This document shows, piece after piece, positions 30,168-39,346 of a DNA stretch of 64,000 bases (position 1 is the stretch's first letter; each line of letters starts with the position of its first letter). Under the pieces are notes generated by a model, which saw only the letters and a program-made list of their open reading frames with translations, searched no databases and was not told the DNA's origin. Source of the stretch: Caulobacter sp. (GTDB taxonomy: Bacteria > Pseudomonadota > Alphaproteobacteria > Caulobacterales > Caulobacteraceae); the NCBI GenBank assembly GCA_029866155.1, contig JARWZW010000007.1, forward strand, positions 1 to 64,000, written 5' to 3'. The translations under genes were made by a program, and so were the position numbers.

Positions 30168-32161
30168 GCGAACCCTCCATCTTCTTCAGCGAGGTCAACC
30201 GGCGGCAGGGTGATTTCAACCGCCGGGCCTTCCTGCTCGGAGGCATCACCGGCCTCGGCATGGCGGCGCTTGGCGGGCGGCTCATGCTGCTGCAGGTGCT
30301 GGAAGCGCAACGCTACGAAAAACTGGCGGCCTCCAACCAGTTCAATTTTCGCCTCATCCCGCCGCCGAGGGGATTGATCCTCGACCGCAATGGCGTGGTC
30401 CTGGCCTCAAACCGCCCAAACTTCCGGCTGATGGTCGCCCGGGAGGAAGATACCGACGTCGAGGCGACGGTGGCCAATCTCCAGCGGCTGGTGGCCCTTC
30501 CGACCGATCGGGTTCCCCGTCTCGTCAGGGACATCAAGCGAGCCCCCAAGAAGTCGCCGGTGTCGGTGATGGAAGACCTGAGCTGGGAAGAGTTTTCCAG
30601 GATCAATGTGCGGGCTCCAGAGCTGCCCGGCGTCACCGCCGATATGGGCGAGGTCAGGGTCTATCCGTTCGGCGGCGCCTTCGCCCACGTCATCGGCTAT
30701 GTGGCCAAGGTGAACGACAAGGACGTCGCCACCGTCAAGGCGAGGGGCGAGACCCCGGATCCCTTGCTCTACAATCCTGGTTTCCGCATTGGCCGGCAGG
30801 GGGTCGAAAGGGCCTTCGACCTGGACCTGCGCGGCAAGCCGGGCGGCAAGAAGGTCGAGGTCGACGCCCGGGGCAGGGTGGTGGCCGAGGACACAGGCGG
30901 TGACATCCCCCCGATCCCCGGCAAGGAAATCCGGCTCACTCTCGATGCTGATGTCCAGCAAAGGGCCCTGGAGGTGTTTGGCGAGGACAGCGGGGCCGCT
31001 GTTGTCATGGATTGCCGCACCGGCGATATCCTGTGCATGGCCTCGGCGCCGGCCTTTGACGCCAACCGGTTTGTTCGCGGTCTGACGGGGCCCGAATACC
31101 GCGCCCTTGCCGACTACGAGAGACGGCCCCTGCTCGACAAGGCCCTGTCCGGCACCTATCCGCCGGGCTCGACTTTCAAGCCGACAACGGCCCTGGCGCT
31201 GCTCGCAGCCGGAGTTGACCCCAAGGATCGCGTGGTCTGCACCGGCGGATATCGCTATGGCAACCGCACATTCCGGTGCTGGAAGCATGACGGGCATGGC
31301 CCGCAGGACATGCATGACGCCATCAAGAATTCCTGCGACGTCTATTTCTATCACATGTGCAACCGCGCCGGCATCGACCGGATCCATGACACAGCGGTCA
31401 AGCTGGGCTTCGAACAGACCTACGATCTGGGCATCCAGGGGCAGAGCAAGGGCCTGATCCCAAGCTCGGCCTGGAAGCGCGCCACCTATCGCAAGGACCC
31501 GACCTGGCATCTGGGCGAGACCCTTTCGGCCGCCATCGGCCAGGGCGCGGTTTCGGTCAATGCCCTGCAGCTCTGCGTCTCAGCGGCCCGTATCGCCAAC
31601 GGCCGCAAGGCCCTCATGCCGCGGCTGATCAAGTCGGTAGGCGGGGTCGAGCGCCCGTCCGGGGCGGCGGTTCCTGATCTTCCCTTCCTGCCGGAACATC
31701 TGGACACCGTCAGGGCCGGTATGGCGGCCGTCGCCAATGATGTTTCGGGCAGCGCCTACCGTCAGAGCCAGCTTGGACTGGGCGATGTGCTGATGGCCGG
31801 CAAGACCGGTTCCGCCCAGGTCCGGAGTTTCGACAAGGCCAAGTCCCGCAAGAACGTGGGCCTGCCCTGGAAGCTCAAGGATCACAACCTGTTCATCGCC
31901 TTTGCGCCGTTCGATGCGCCTCGTTACGCCCTGGCGGTGATCGTGCAGCATGGTGGCCTCAGCGGGGCCCTGAGCGCGGCGCCCAAGGCGCGGGAAATCA
32001 TGCGGACTGTCTTGCTGAAGGACCCGGAAATCCGCGCCCGCATCCAGACCCCGCTGCCCATGCCCGAGATGGAGCCGCAGGAGGTCGTCGAGGGGGCCGC
32101 GCCAGAAGACCCCGAAACCATTGCGCCGGCAGCGGTCAACCGGCCGGGGACTCCCCTATGA
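30164..32161 (+). CDS. mrdA: penicillin-binding protein 2 (elongation transpeptidase)
   Basis: A 665-residue class B PBP that crosslinks peptidoglycan along the side wall. It has an N-terminal membrane helix (about 22-45), a pedestal domain, and a transpeptidase domain with Ser336-Thr-Phe-Lys339, Ser390-Cys-Asp and Lys547-Thr-Gly. The C-terminal 30 residues are acidic and proline-rich. ATGA overlaps join it to mreD and rodA, fixing expression with the rest of the elongasome. Confidence 0.97.
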   Translation: MSEPSIFFSEVNRRQGDFNRRAFLLGGITGLGMAALGGRLMLLQVLEAQRYEKLAASNQFNFRLIPPPRGLILDRNGVVLASNRPNFRLMVAREEDTDVEATVANLQRLVALPTDRVPRLVRDIKRAPKKSPVSVMEDLSWEEFSRINVRAPELPGVTADMGEVRVYPFGGAFAHVIGYVAKVNDKDVATVKARGETPDPLLYNPGFRIGRQGVERAFDLDLRGKPGGKKVEVDARGRVVAEDTGGDIPPIPGKEIRLTLDADVQQRALEVFGEDSGAAVVMDCRTGDILCMASAPAFDANRFVRGLTGPEYRALADYERRPLLDKALSGTYPPGSTFKPTTALALLAAGVDPKDRVVCTGGYRYGNRTFRCWKHDGHGPQDMHDAIKNSCDVYFYHMCNRAGIDRIHDTAVKLGFEQTYDLGIQGQSKGLIPSSAWKRATYRKDPTWHLGETLSAAIGQGAVSVNALQLCVSAARIANGRKALMPRLIKSVGGVERPSGAAVPDLPFLPEHLDTVRAGMAAVANDVSGSAYRQSQLGLGDVLMAGKTGSAQVRSFDKAKSRKNVGLPWKLKDHNLFIAFAPFDAPRYALAVIVQHGGLSGALSAAPKAREIMRTVLLKDPEIRARIQTPLPMPEMEPQEVVEGAAPEDPETIAPAAVNRPGTPL

Positions 32162-33312
32162 GCACGTCCGCCCTGTCCAGGCCCGGCGAGCGGGATCGTC
32201 CGCTCATCAAGTTCATCGAGATCGACTGGGTCTTCTGCCTGCTGCTGTGCCTGATCGCCGGGGCGGGGGGGATGATCATGTTCTCCGTGGCCGGCGGGTC
32301 CTGGACGCCCTGGGCAGCCGCTCACCTCGTCCGTTTCGGCCTGTTCTTTCTCTTGATGATCGCCCTCGCCATGGTCGATCTGAGGGTCTGGTTCCTGGCG
32401 GCCTATCCCGTCTATATCGTCAGCCTTGTGCTGCTGGTCGGGGTCGAGGTGGCCGGGGATGTGTCCAAGGGGGCCCAGCGCTGGCTGAGCATCGGGCCGC
32501 TCCGGTTTCAGCCCTCTGAGGTCATGAAGATCGGCATAGTGCTCGCGCTCGCCAGATTCTATCACAGCATGTCGGCCGAGAGCGCCCATATGAGCTGGTG
32601 GTTGCTGGTCCCGGTGGCGATGATCGGTCTGCCTGTGGTTCTGGTCGCCCACCAGCCGGACCTGGGGACGGCCATCCTGATCGGCGCGACCGGTCTGGCG
32701 ATCATGATTCTGGCTGGCCTGTCCTGGCGGCTGATCCTGGCTGGGGTGCTGGCTGTTCTTGTGGCCCTTCCGCCCTTCATCATGTTCGTGATCCACGAAT
32801 ATCAGCGAAAACGGATCCTGACCTTCCTCAACCCCGAAAACGACCCTTCCGGGGATGGCTATCATATCCTCCAGTCCAAGATCGCCCTGGGGGCAGGGGG
32901 CTTTCTGGGCAAGGGACTGGGCCTGGGAACGCAAAGTCAGCTCAACTATCTACCAGAAAAACATACGGATTTTATCTTCGCAGCCCTGGCCGAGGAGCTG
33001 GGTTTTGTCGGCAGCGTTACCGTCTTGCTGCTGTATGCAGCGGTCATCTTCATGGCGCTTCGGACGGCGTCCATGAGCCATAGTCATTTCGGCCGCCTGG
33101 GCGCTGCCGGCGTCACAGCCACCTTCGCTCTCTATGTGCTGATCAACGGAGCGATGGTCATGGGCATGGCGCCGGTTGTCGGGGTGCCCATGCCCTTGCT
33201 GAGCTACGGCGGCACGGTGATGCTCACCGTGATGATCGGGTTTGGTCTGGTGCAGTCGTCCCGGGTTCACCGCTATTCCGAGGTCACAAGCGGTCGCGGC
33301 AGCCTGTTGTAA
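32158..33312 (+). CDS. rodA: peptidoglycan glycosyltransferase RodA
   Basis: A 384-residue SEDS-family polymerase with about ten membrane helices. Conserved marks include GGWLSIG-like AQRWLSIGPLRFQPSE, HQPDLGTA, KKRILTFLNPE-type QRKRILTFLNPENDP, and the PVVGVPMPLLSYGGT segment before the last helix. It polymerises glycan strands that PBP2 crosslinks. Last gene of the mre cluster. Confidence 0.97.
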   Translation: MSTSALSRPGERDRPLIKFIEIDWVFCLLLCLIAGAGGMIMFSVAGGSWTPWAAAHLVRFGLFFLLMIALAMVDLRVWFLAAYPVYIVSLVLLVGVEVAGDVSKGAQRWLSIGPLRFQPSEVMKIGIVLALARFYHSMSAESAHMSWWLLVPVAMIGLPVVLVAHQPDLGTAILIGATGLAIMILAGLSWRLILAGVLAVLVALPPFIMFVIHEYQRKRILTFLNPENDPSGDGYHILQSKIALGAGGFLGKGLGLGTQSQLNYLPEKHTDFIFAALAEELGFVGSVTVLLLYAAVIFMALRTASMSHSHFGRLGAAGVTATFALYVLINGAMVMGMAPVVGVPMPLLSYGGTVMLTVMIGFGLVQSSRVHRYSEVTSGRGSLL

Positions 33313-33388
33313 CCCTTCCACAGTCCTGGAGGACGCCGGCCTTGCCAGGGCTGCCACCTTCCGTAACGGCCGAATGAAGGTGCACAGG

Positions 33389-33411
33389 TCGCCTTGATGG
33401 CTATAAGGCGA
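33389..33411 (+). promoter_or_regulatory. hairpin sequestering the crcB ribosome-binding site
   Basis: TCGCCTT at 33389-33395 pairs perfectly with AAGGCGA at 33405-33411 (7 bp, 9-base loop). The 3' arm carries the AAGG Shine-Dalgarno 5 bases before the crcB ATG. The rest of the 100-base leader does not match the fluoride riboswitch as I know it. Confidence 0.5.
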
Positions 33412-33413
33412 AG

Positions 33414-33797
33414 ATGGACAAGCTGCTTCTGGTCGCCCTGGGGGGCGCAACGGGCTCTGTTGCGCGATATGCAACCGGACTGGCGCTGGGGCGTCTCTGC
33501 GCGGCGTTTCCCTATGGAACCCTCGCGGTCAACATCATAGGCGGGCTGGCCATGGGCGGACTGATGGGCTGGCTGGCAGGCCGGCAGGGCTCCGATCCGG
33601 AGCGGTTGCGTCTGTTGCTCGGCGTCGGCTTTCTGGGCGGGTTCACCACTTTTTCGGCCTTTTCATTGGAAACGGTCCGAATGATCGAACGACGCGACCT
33701 TGGCCAGGCATTCGGCTATGTGATGGTTTCGGTTGCCGCATCGATCGCGGCGGTATTGCTGGGGCTTGTCCTGGCCAGAAAGCTCTCTGCGGCATGA
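33414..33797 (+). CDS. crcB: fluoride exporter CrcB/Fluc
   Basis: A 127-residue, four-helix membrane protein of the Fluc family; such proteins form dual-topology dimers that export fluoride. Typical motifs are GGATGSVARY near the N-terminus, NIIGG in helix 2 and GFLGGFTTFSAFSLE in helix 3. Its stop overlaps the ATG of the pseudouridine synthase gene. A hairpin covers its ribosome site. Confidence 0.95.
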   Translation: MDKLLLVALGGATGSVARYATGLALGRLCAAFPYGTLAVNIIGGLAMGGLMGWLAGRQGSDPERLRLLLGVGFLGGFTTFSAFSLETVRMIERRDLGQAFGYVMVSVAASIAAVLLGLVLARKLSAA

Positions 33798-34777
33798 AAG
33801 AAGTCAAGACCCTGGTGGTTGGCGATGGCGAAGACGGCGTCAGGCTGGATCGCTGGCTGCGCCGTCGCTGGCCGCATCTGGGGCAGATCCAGATCCAGAA
33901 ACTGGCCCGCACCGGCCAGCTTCGCGTCGATGGCGCCCGGGTCAAGGCGGACTCGCGGCTGACAGCAGGCAATGTCATCCGGATTCCGCCCCTCCCGGAC
34001 GCGCCGCAGCCAGGCGAGAAGAAGAAGATCAGCGACCAGGACGCCCGCTATGTCCGGTCTCTTGTGCTCTATGAGGACGACGAGGTCCTCGCCCTGAACA
34101 AGCCGGCGGGGCTGGCGGTCCAGGGCGGCACAAAGACCTCTCGCCATATCGACCAGCTGTTGTCGGCCTGGGGAGAGGGGCTTGAGCGGCCCCGGCTTGT
34201 CCACCGGCTCGACCGTGACACCTCCGGCGTCCTGATCCTGGGAAAGAGTCCAGGAGCCGCCGCCAAACTCTCCGGAGCCTTCGCCAAGCGCAAGGCCCGC
34301 AAGACCTACTGGGCCATTGTTTCCGGAAACCCAAAACCGTCGGAAGGGGTGATCGAACTGCCCCTGGTCAAGACCGGTGTCGGGGATCGCGAACTGGTCG
34401 TCGCCGCTGATCCCAAGGACCCGCGGGGCGATCCGGCCGAGACCGAGTATGTCAGCCTGTCCCGGGCGGCCCACCGCGCCACCTGGATGGCGCTACGGCC
34501 CCATACCGGCCGGACCCACCAGCTGCGGGCCCACATGCAGGCTATCGGACATCCGATTCTCGGGGATCCGAAATACTCCAACGAGGCCGCCACGGCCCTG
34601 TCTTCGGGCCTGAAGCTTCAGCTTCACGCCCGCCGTCTGGTGGCGCCCCACCCGTCGGGCGGCCTGATCGACATCATCGCCCCGATCAGTCCCGAACTGC
34701 GCGCCGGTTTCGAGCGGTTCGGCTTTCATGAGTCCGAGGCGGACCCAGACCCCTTTGTCCGGAGATCCAAGCGTTGA
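33794..34777 (+). CDS. RluC/RluD family pseudouridine synthase
   Basis: A 327-residue enzyme that isomerises uridines in rRNA, probably 23S. An S4 RNA-binding domain (about 12-70) precedes the catalytic domain with HRLDRDTSGVLILGK, whose Asp is the nucleophile, and the RTHQLRAHM motif. RluC-type 23S sites (955/2504/2580) are the likely target from the S4-first layout, but RluD cannot be excluded. It overlaps crcB by 4 bases and the next gene by 4 bases. Confidence 0.9.
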   Translation: MKEVKTLVVGDGEDGVRLDRWLRRRWPHLGQIQIQKLARTGQLRVDGARVKADSRLTAGNVIRIPPLPDAPQPGEKKKISDQDARYVRSLVLYEDDEVLALNKPAGLAVQGGTKTSRHIDQLLSAWGEGLERPRLVHRLDRDTSGVLILGKSPGAAAKLSGAFAKRKARKTYWAIVSGNPKPSEGVIELPLVKTGVGDRELVVAADPKDPRGDPAETEYVSLSRAAHRATWMALRPHTGRTHQLRAHMQAIGHPILGDPKYSNEAATALSSGLKLQLHARRLVAPHPSGGLIDIIAPISPELRAGFERFGFHESEADPDPFVRRSKR

Positions 34778-36591
34778 CGCCCGACCAGCTGCGACTGCTC
34801 AATACGGTCGAACACCACATCGCCGCCCAGCGTCCGTCTGAAGCCCGAAAGATCCTGGACCGCCTATCGCCCCTGCTGGGCAACGAGCCTCGTATCTGGT
34901 GGTACGAGGCCGCCCTCGCCCAGATGGCGGGAGACAGCCAGGGCGCCGAGGCGGCCTTGAAACGAACGGCTGAACTGGATCCGGACACGCCGTTTGCCAT
35001 GGCGGCCCTGGGTGAGCTCTATTTCAGCCAGGATCGGGTCGATCTGGCTGAACAGGCATGGCGGGAGGCCCTCTCCCGGGACCGGCGGTTCATGCCGGCG
35101 CTGCTCAACCTGGTTGAATGGCTGACCGGGTCAGGCCGGGCGGGCGAAGCCCTCAAGGTCCTCGACTCTGCCGGTATGGATCCTCCCGACCCGGCCTTGC
35201 TGACCCTTCGCGCCGGTGCAATGGACGCGCTTGGCCGGTTTGAGGCAGCGCTGGATGACTATCGTGCGGCCGTTACGGCCTCGCGCCGGGCGCCGGCGGT
35301 CCTGCAAAATCTCGCGACCGCTCTGCTTGCAGCCGGACAGGTGCAGGCGGCTGAAGCCGCCGCAAGGGACGCTCTGACCACCCGTCACGCCCATCCTGGT
35401 CTATGGCAGATTCTGGCCCAGGCCCTTCTGTCCCAGGACCGGTTCGATGAGGCCCAGGCAGCCCTGGAGTCCGCACTGGAACGCGACCCGCTCCACCCCG
35501 GCGCCCATCGTGAACTGGCCCAACTTGTCTGGATGCGGACCGGCGATCTTGCCGCGACCATGGCGCGTCTGGATGTCGCTCTGGCCGCAGCGCCCGATCC
35601 GGCGCCGCTTCAGGTGCTCAAGGCCAAATTCCTGGAGTATGCCGGGGATCAGGCAGGCGCCCGGCGCATCCTGACCGAAGCGGCGGCCCGGCCTCAGGCC
35701 CCCAACTATGTGCTCTGTGCTGCGTCACAGATCCTGACAACCAGCAACAGGACCCTTGCTGCTGATCTGGCCGCCCAGGCCGTGGAGCGCGCTCCCCGCG
35801 ACCGGTTCGGCCTGGCGACCCTGGCCCAGGCGCAGCTGGCGGCCGGAGACCTCGACGGCGCCGAGGCGACCAGTCTGAGAATTCGCAACCTCGACCCGAC
35901 GGACCAGCATGGTCTGGCGCTACTGGCCACCACCTGGCGTCTCAAGCAGGACCCTCGCGCTGCGGACCTCAACGACTATTCGACCCTCGTCTCCACGACG
36001 ATGATCGAAACCCCCGAGGGCTGGGCGGATCTGCCCAGCTATCTGGCCGACCTGGAACTGGCCCTTGGGCAGAAACATGGCTTGCTGGCCCATCCCATTG
36101 GCCAGTCGGTCCGGGGGGGAATCCAGACCAACGTCCGGCTTGAACTGGCCGACGATCCTGCCCTGAAGGCCTTCTTCAAGGTGATTGATGCGCCCATCCG
36201 GGCCTATATCGCAGCCTTGGGGCAGGGGGATGATCCCCTGCGTTCAAGACTGACCAAGGGCTACCGACTGGCCGGCTCATGGTCGGTCAGGCTCAGCCCA
36301 GGCGGCCGACATGTCGACCACCTTCATCACAAGGGCTGGATCTCGTCGGCCTTCTATGTCGGTCTCCCGGCTGCCGTGACGGCGGAGGGCCGGCAGGGTT
36401 CCCTGCGGTTCGGCAAGCCGGCAACCCCGACCCGCCCGGCGCTGGAGGCCGAATACTGGGTCAAGCCGCAACCCGGAATGCTGGCCCTGTTTCCGTCCTA
36501 TATGTGGCATGGCACCGAGCCGTTCGAGGGGGAGAGTCCCCGCCTGACGATCGCCTTTGACGTGGTTCCGGAGCCTGCTCTGACGCCTTGA
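34774..36591 (+). CDS. TPR-repeat protein with C-terminal 2-oxoglutarate/Fe(II) oxygenase domain
   Basis: A 605-residue protein. Residues 1-390 are Ala/Leu-rich helical repeats of TPR type, for example AALAQMAGDSQGAEAALKRT. Residues about 430-600 form a putative 2OG-Fe(II) oxygenase (2OG-FeII_Oxy_5-like) with His513-x-Asp515, His579 and an Arg in PRLTIAFD as metal and 2-oxoglutarate ligands. The TTG at 34774 overlaps the upstream stop. It may hydroxylate a protein or RNA-linked substrate bound by the repeats; no target is known. Confidence 0.8.
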   Translation: MTPDQLRLLNTVEHHIAAQRPSEARKILDRLSPLLGNEPRIWWYEAALAQMAGDSQGAEAALKRTAELDPDTPFAMAALGELYFSQDRVDLAEQAWREALSRDRRFMPALLNLVEWLTGSGRAGEALKVLDSAGMDPPDPALLTLRAGAMDALGRFEAALDDYRAAVTASRRAPAVLQNLATALLAAGQVQAAEAAARDALTTRHAHPGLWQILAQALLSQDRFDEAQAALESALERDPLHPGAHRELAQLVWMRTGDLAATMARLDVALAAAPDPAPLQVLKAKFLEYAGDQAGARRILTEAAARPQAPNYVLCAASQILTTSNRTLAADLAAQAVERAPRDRFGLATLAQAQLAAGDLDGAEATSLRIRNLDPTDQHGLALLATTWRLKQDPRAADLNDYSTLVSTTMIETPEGWADLPSYLADLELALGQKHGLLAHPIGQSVRGGIQTNVRLELADDPALKAFFKVIDAPIRAYIAALGQGDDPLRSRLTKGYRLAGSWSVRLSPGGRHVDHLHHKGWISSAFYVGLPAAVTAEGRQGSLRFGKPATPTRPALEAEYWVKPQPGMLALFPSYMWHGTEPFEGESPRLTIAFDVVPEPALTP

Positions 36592-36594
36592 ATC

Positions 36595-36645
36595 AGAACC
36601 TGTTCTGCGTGATCGGTTCGATCGGAACGGAACAGAACAGGCTCT
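36595..36645. repeat. palindromic repeat/terminator between convergent genes
   Basis: CCTGTTCTG at 36599-36607 pairs with CAGAACAGG at 36633-36641, enclosing an inner GTTC/GAAC hairpin. It fills the gap between the TPR-oxygenase and the convergent DUF1501 gene and resembles the element at 41696-41767 (shared GATCGGA-like core and CAGGCTCT end). Probably a bidirectional terminator from a dispersed family. Confidence 0.6.
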
Positions 36646-37864
36646 AGACCAGACCGGTAAGGGGCGCCGCTGAGGTGCTGTCGGGAAACACCTGGCGGTC
36701 CAGGAGCTTCCGCTCGATTCCGAGATGGTCCAGCAAAAGCCCCTTGAACAGGCTGCGGCTGTCGACCGTTGGTCGCAGGTCGCGTCCTTCAAACAAAGCG
36801 GCAGCGCCCAGTCCCGGCCAATCGCCAATGATGCCGCCGGGCTTCAGGGCGCCGCCGGCCAGCAGGGCGGTCGAGGCGGTTCCGTGGTCTGTCCCGCGAG
36901 TGCCGTTCACCCTCGCGGTTCGGCCAAACTCGGTGACGCAGACCACGACAGTTTTTGACCAGGTCCTGCCCAGGCCCAGCCGTAGTCCTTCGATCAATCC
37001 GTCCAGATAGGCGAGCCGCACCGACAGGGCCCCCGTTACCCGACCCTGGTTTGCGTGGGTGTCGTAGCCCTCTGCGGAAACCGCGACCAGGTCGGGGCCG
37101 CCTGGCTGCACCATGAATCCCGCCACGGTTCGGCCCAGTGTCGTGGCTTCGGTGGTCCCGCGTCGAACCTCTCCGACGCTCGTCCCGGCCATGGCGACAG
37201 AGCTTGAAGCTGCAGCCCTGGCCGAGGCCGCCATCAACTCGGTTTCCAGTCCCTGGGCAAGGGCGGGTCCCAGCACACTGTCGCCGGCATAGAGATCCAT
37301 CAGCAGGCCTGGCAGGCGGGAACTGACCGAGGCTTTGCCGCCCGGAGACCAGGACCCGGATACCGCCGGCCCGCGCAGGATCAGGGGCGCTGTTGCCCCG
37401 ACCGACAGGGCTTCCACCACGCGGCCCGGAGCCAGGGCCTGAAGCGTCCGGTTCAGCCATCCTGTTTCAGCCCCATAGGCGGTCGAGGCTCCGGACTCCA
37501 GCACGTCCTGGGCTTCGAAATGGCTGCGGGCCCGGTCCGGGCTGGCCAGGGCGGGCAGGATCCGGGCCTGTCCGTTTGAGACCAGGGCGCGAAACCCGGT
37601 CAGGGAGGGGTGAAGTCCAAACTCGCCATCGAGGGCCAGAACCTCTTCGGGTGCGAAGGCGATCGCTCCCCGGAGGGCGGCGTAGTCGGGCGAGCCGAGG
37701 GGCGGAGACACCGCCAAGCCGTCCATGCCGCCACGACAGATCACAATCACCAACTTGCGGCCTGCCAGTGAGGCCCCTGCAGCCTCCGCCCGGCCCAAAA
37801 AGGCGATCCCCATGCCGGCCATGCCGCCGAGCAGCGCCCGTCTGGAAACCTCGATCGAACTCAT
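36644..37864 (-). CDS. DUF1501 family protein with Tat signal
   Basis: A 406-residue protein with a twin-arginine signal at its start (SRRALLGGMAGMGIAFL, Arg8-Arg9), so it should be exported folded. The DUF1501 domain resembles the alkaline-phosphatase/sulfatase superfamily; visible are VICRGGMDGL near residue 42, the RSHFEAQDVLESG segment, and TEFGRTARVNGTRGTDHG near 320 with possible metal ligands. Function is unknown. Its ATG overlaps the DUF1800 stop by 4 bases. Confidence 0.85.
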   Translation of the reverse strand: MSSIEVSRRALLGGMAGMGIAFLGRAEAAGASLAGRKLVIVICRGGMDGLAVSPPLGSPDYAALRGAIAFAPEEVLALDGEFGLHPSLTGFRALVSNGQARILPALASPDRARSHFEAQDVLESGASTAYGAETGWLNRTLQALAPGRVVEALSVGATAPLILRGPAVSGSWSPGGKASVSSRLPGLLMDLYAGDSVLGPALAQGLETELMAASARAAASSSVAMAGTSVGEVRRGTTEATTLGRTVAGFMVQPGGPDLVAVSAEGYDTHANQGRVTGALSVRLAYLDGLIEGLRLGLGRTWSKTVVVCVTEFGRTARVNGTRGTDHGTASTALLAGGALKPGGIIGDWPGLGAAALFEGRDLRPTVDSRSLFKGLLLDHLGIERKLLDRQVFPDSTSAAPLTGLV

Positions 37865-39243
37865 CGGCGTTGAAACTCCGGGGACATCAGCAGAAGGGCG
37901 AGGGCTTCTGAACGGGATTCAGCCCGCGCGATCGTCTTGGCGGTCAAGGACGACATCCTGGCCCCCAGGCTGCTGCGGGCAATGGCCACCGGCTCCAGCC
38001 TGGAGGCAACGGCGGCGCTGAACCGCTCAGCCCAGGCCATCCGCTTGATGATGGCGTCCGGTGCTGCCCAATAGGCGGCTTCATCCGGCCATCCCTCCGG
38101 AGAAGGGGGATAGAAGGGCCTTTGGCCCAGGGCGGTCAGGGTCGGGGCGATCTGACCATAGGTCGTGGGTTGCCGGTCTATCGCCCGATAGCTGGAGACG
38201 AGCCATTCATAGGGTGTCTTGAGCTTCTCCGCACCGGAACGCCAGGCAGCGGGAGAGCGGATCAGTGTTCGCGCCAACCGGGCAAGATCGCCATTGCTGC
38301 GGATCCAGGCATCTGTCAGCCGCCCGACAAGGTCCTGCGGCGGAGTTTCGCTGACGAAATGCTGGGCCAGCTTGAAACACAGCCGACGGGCCGTCGCCGG
38401 ATGGGCGGAAAGGTCACGGAGCACCCCAAGTCCCTGGTCCAACCCGGATTCCGCGTAGCGTCTTCCCATGATGGTCCTCACCCCTGGTTCGTGGGTGCTT
38501 GGGCGAAAAGTGAACTGACCCGCCCGGTCCGGCGATTCGGCGCTGCCGACGGTCCAGCCGGTCAGGCTGCGGGCAAATTCAGTAACGTCCTTCTGCAGAT
38601 ATCCGCCATCGACACCGACCGTATGCAGCTCGAGCACCTCCCGCGCCAGATTCTCGTTCAGCCCGGCTTCACGAGCCGCCCGGGTCCGGTTGCGAAGCCT
38701 GATGGCGGCCGGGCTACCGGGTCCGACAGAGCCGGTCTGGTCCAGATACAGCAGCATGGCCGGATGCTGGATGGCGGCCGTCAGCAGGTCCTCGAACCGG
38801 CCAAACATGTGGGGCCGGATCGCCTCCTTCTCATAGGGACCGCAGAGCAGGGCGGTCGAGAGCTTGACCGCCGAAACGGTGAAGTGGTTGCTCCAGAACA
38901 GACTCCAGCGCTCTCGAAAGCCATGGGGAGTCGCCGTCGCGAGTCTGGCCCGCTCGATGAAATCCATCGCGGTGGCGCTCTGGATATTACGTCGCAGGGT
39001 GCGCAGCTGTTCCGAAACCTGTTCCGCGCCCTGGCCGGATTTCTGAATCTGAACCTGATCAGCCTGATACCGGCGCAGCGCTTCCATACGCTGTCCTGTC
39101 AGGGTCGTTTCTGACAGGGCCGACCCGCCGTCAGACAGGGCGATCTGGTCCTCCAGCCACCGTTCGGGATCAGCAAGCGCGGTTTCGATCTCACCGGGGC
39201 GCGCGCCAAGCCCAAACCGGGTGACGGCGATGGCGGCCTTCAT
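37861..39243 (-). CDS. DUF1800 family protein
   Basis: A 460-residue DUF1800 protein; this family is almost always encoded beside DUF1501. Recognisable segments are ALLCGPYEKEAIRPHMFGRF, a REVLELHTVGVDGGY motif near 200 and VTEFARSLTGWTV. No signal peptide is seen from the ATG at 39243 or from an open extension to 39348. It may be carried out of the cell by the Tat signal of its partner. Divergent from the ATP12 gene. Confidence 0.85.
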   Translation of the reverse strand: MKAAIAVTRFGLGARPGEIETALADPERWLEDQIALSDGGSALSETTLTGQRMEALRRYQADQVQIQKSGQGAEQVSEQLRTLRRNIQSATAMDFIERARLATATPHGFRERWSLFWSNHFTVSAVKLSTALLCGPYEKEAIRPHMFGRFEDLLTAAIQHPAMLLYLDQTGSVGPGSPAAIRLRNRTRAAREAGLNENLAREVLELHTVGVDGGYLQKDVTEFARSLTGWTVGSAESPDRAGQFTFRPSTHEPGVRTIMGRRYAESGLDQGLGVLRDLSAHPATARRLCFKLAQHFVSETPPQDLVGRLTDAWIRSNGDLARLARTLIRSPAAWRSGAEKLKTPYEWLVSSYRAIDRQPTTYGQIAPTLTALGQRPFYPPSPEGWPDEAAYWAAPDAIIKRMAWAERFSAAVASRLEPVAIARSSLGARMSSLTAKTIARAESRSEALALLLMSPEFQRR

Positions 39244-39346
39244 TTCCGATGCTGCGCCCGCCAAGCTCACGACTCCTTGCACAAGGCAGCCACAGGGCTC
39301 AATTGCGAGCCTTGTTGCGACAGTTGCGTCGCCCAGGGAGCAGGAC

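Noticed and set aside
33313..33413. Fluoride riboswitch ahead of crcB
   Set aside because: The conserved pseudoknot and loop sequences of the crcB motif are not evident. Only the local hairpin over the ribosome site is supported.
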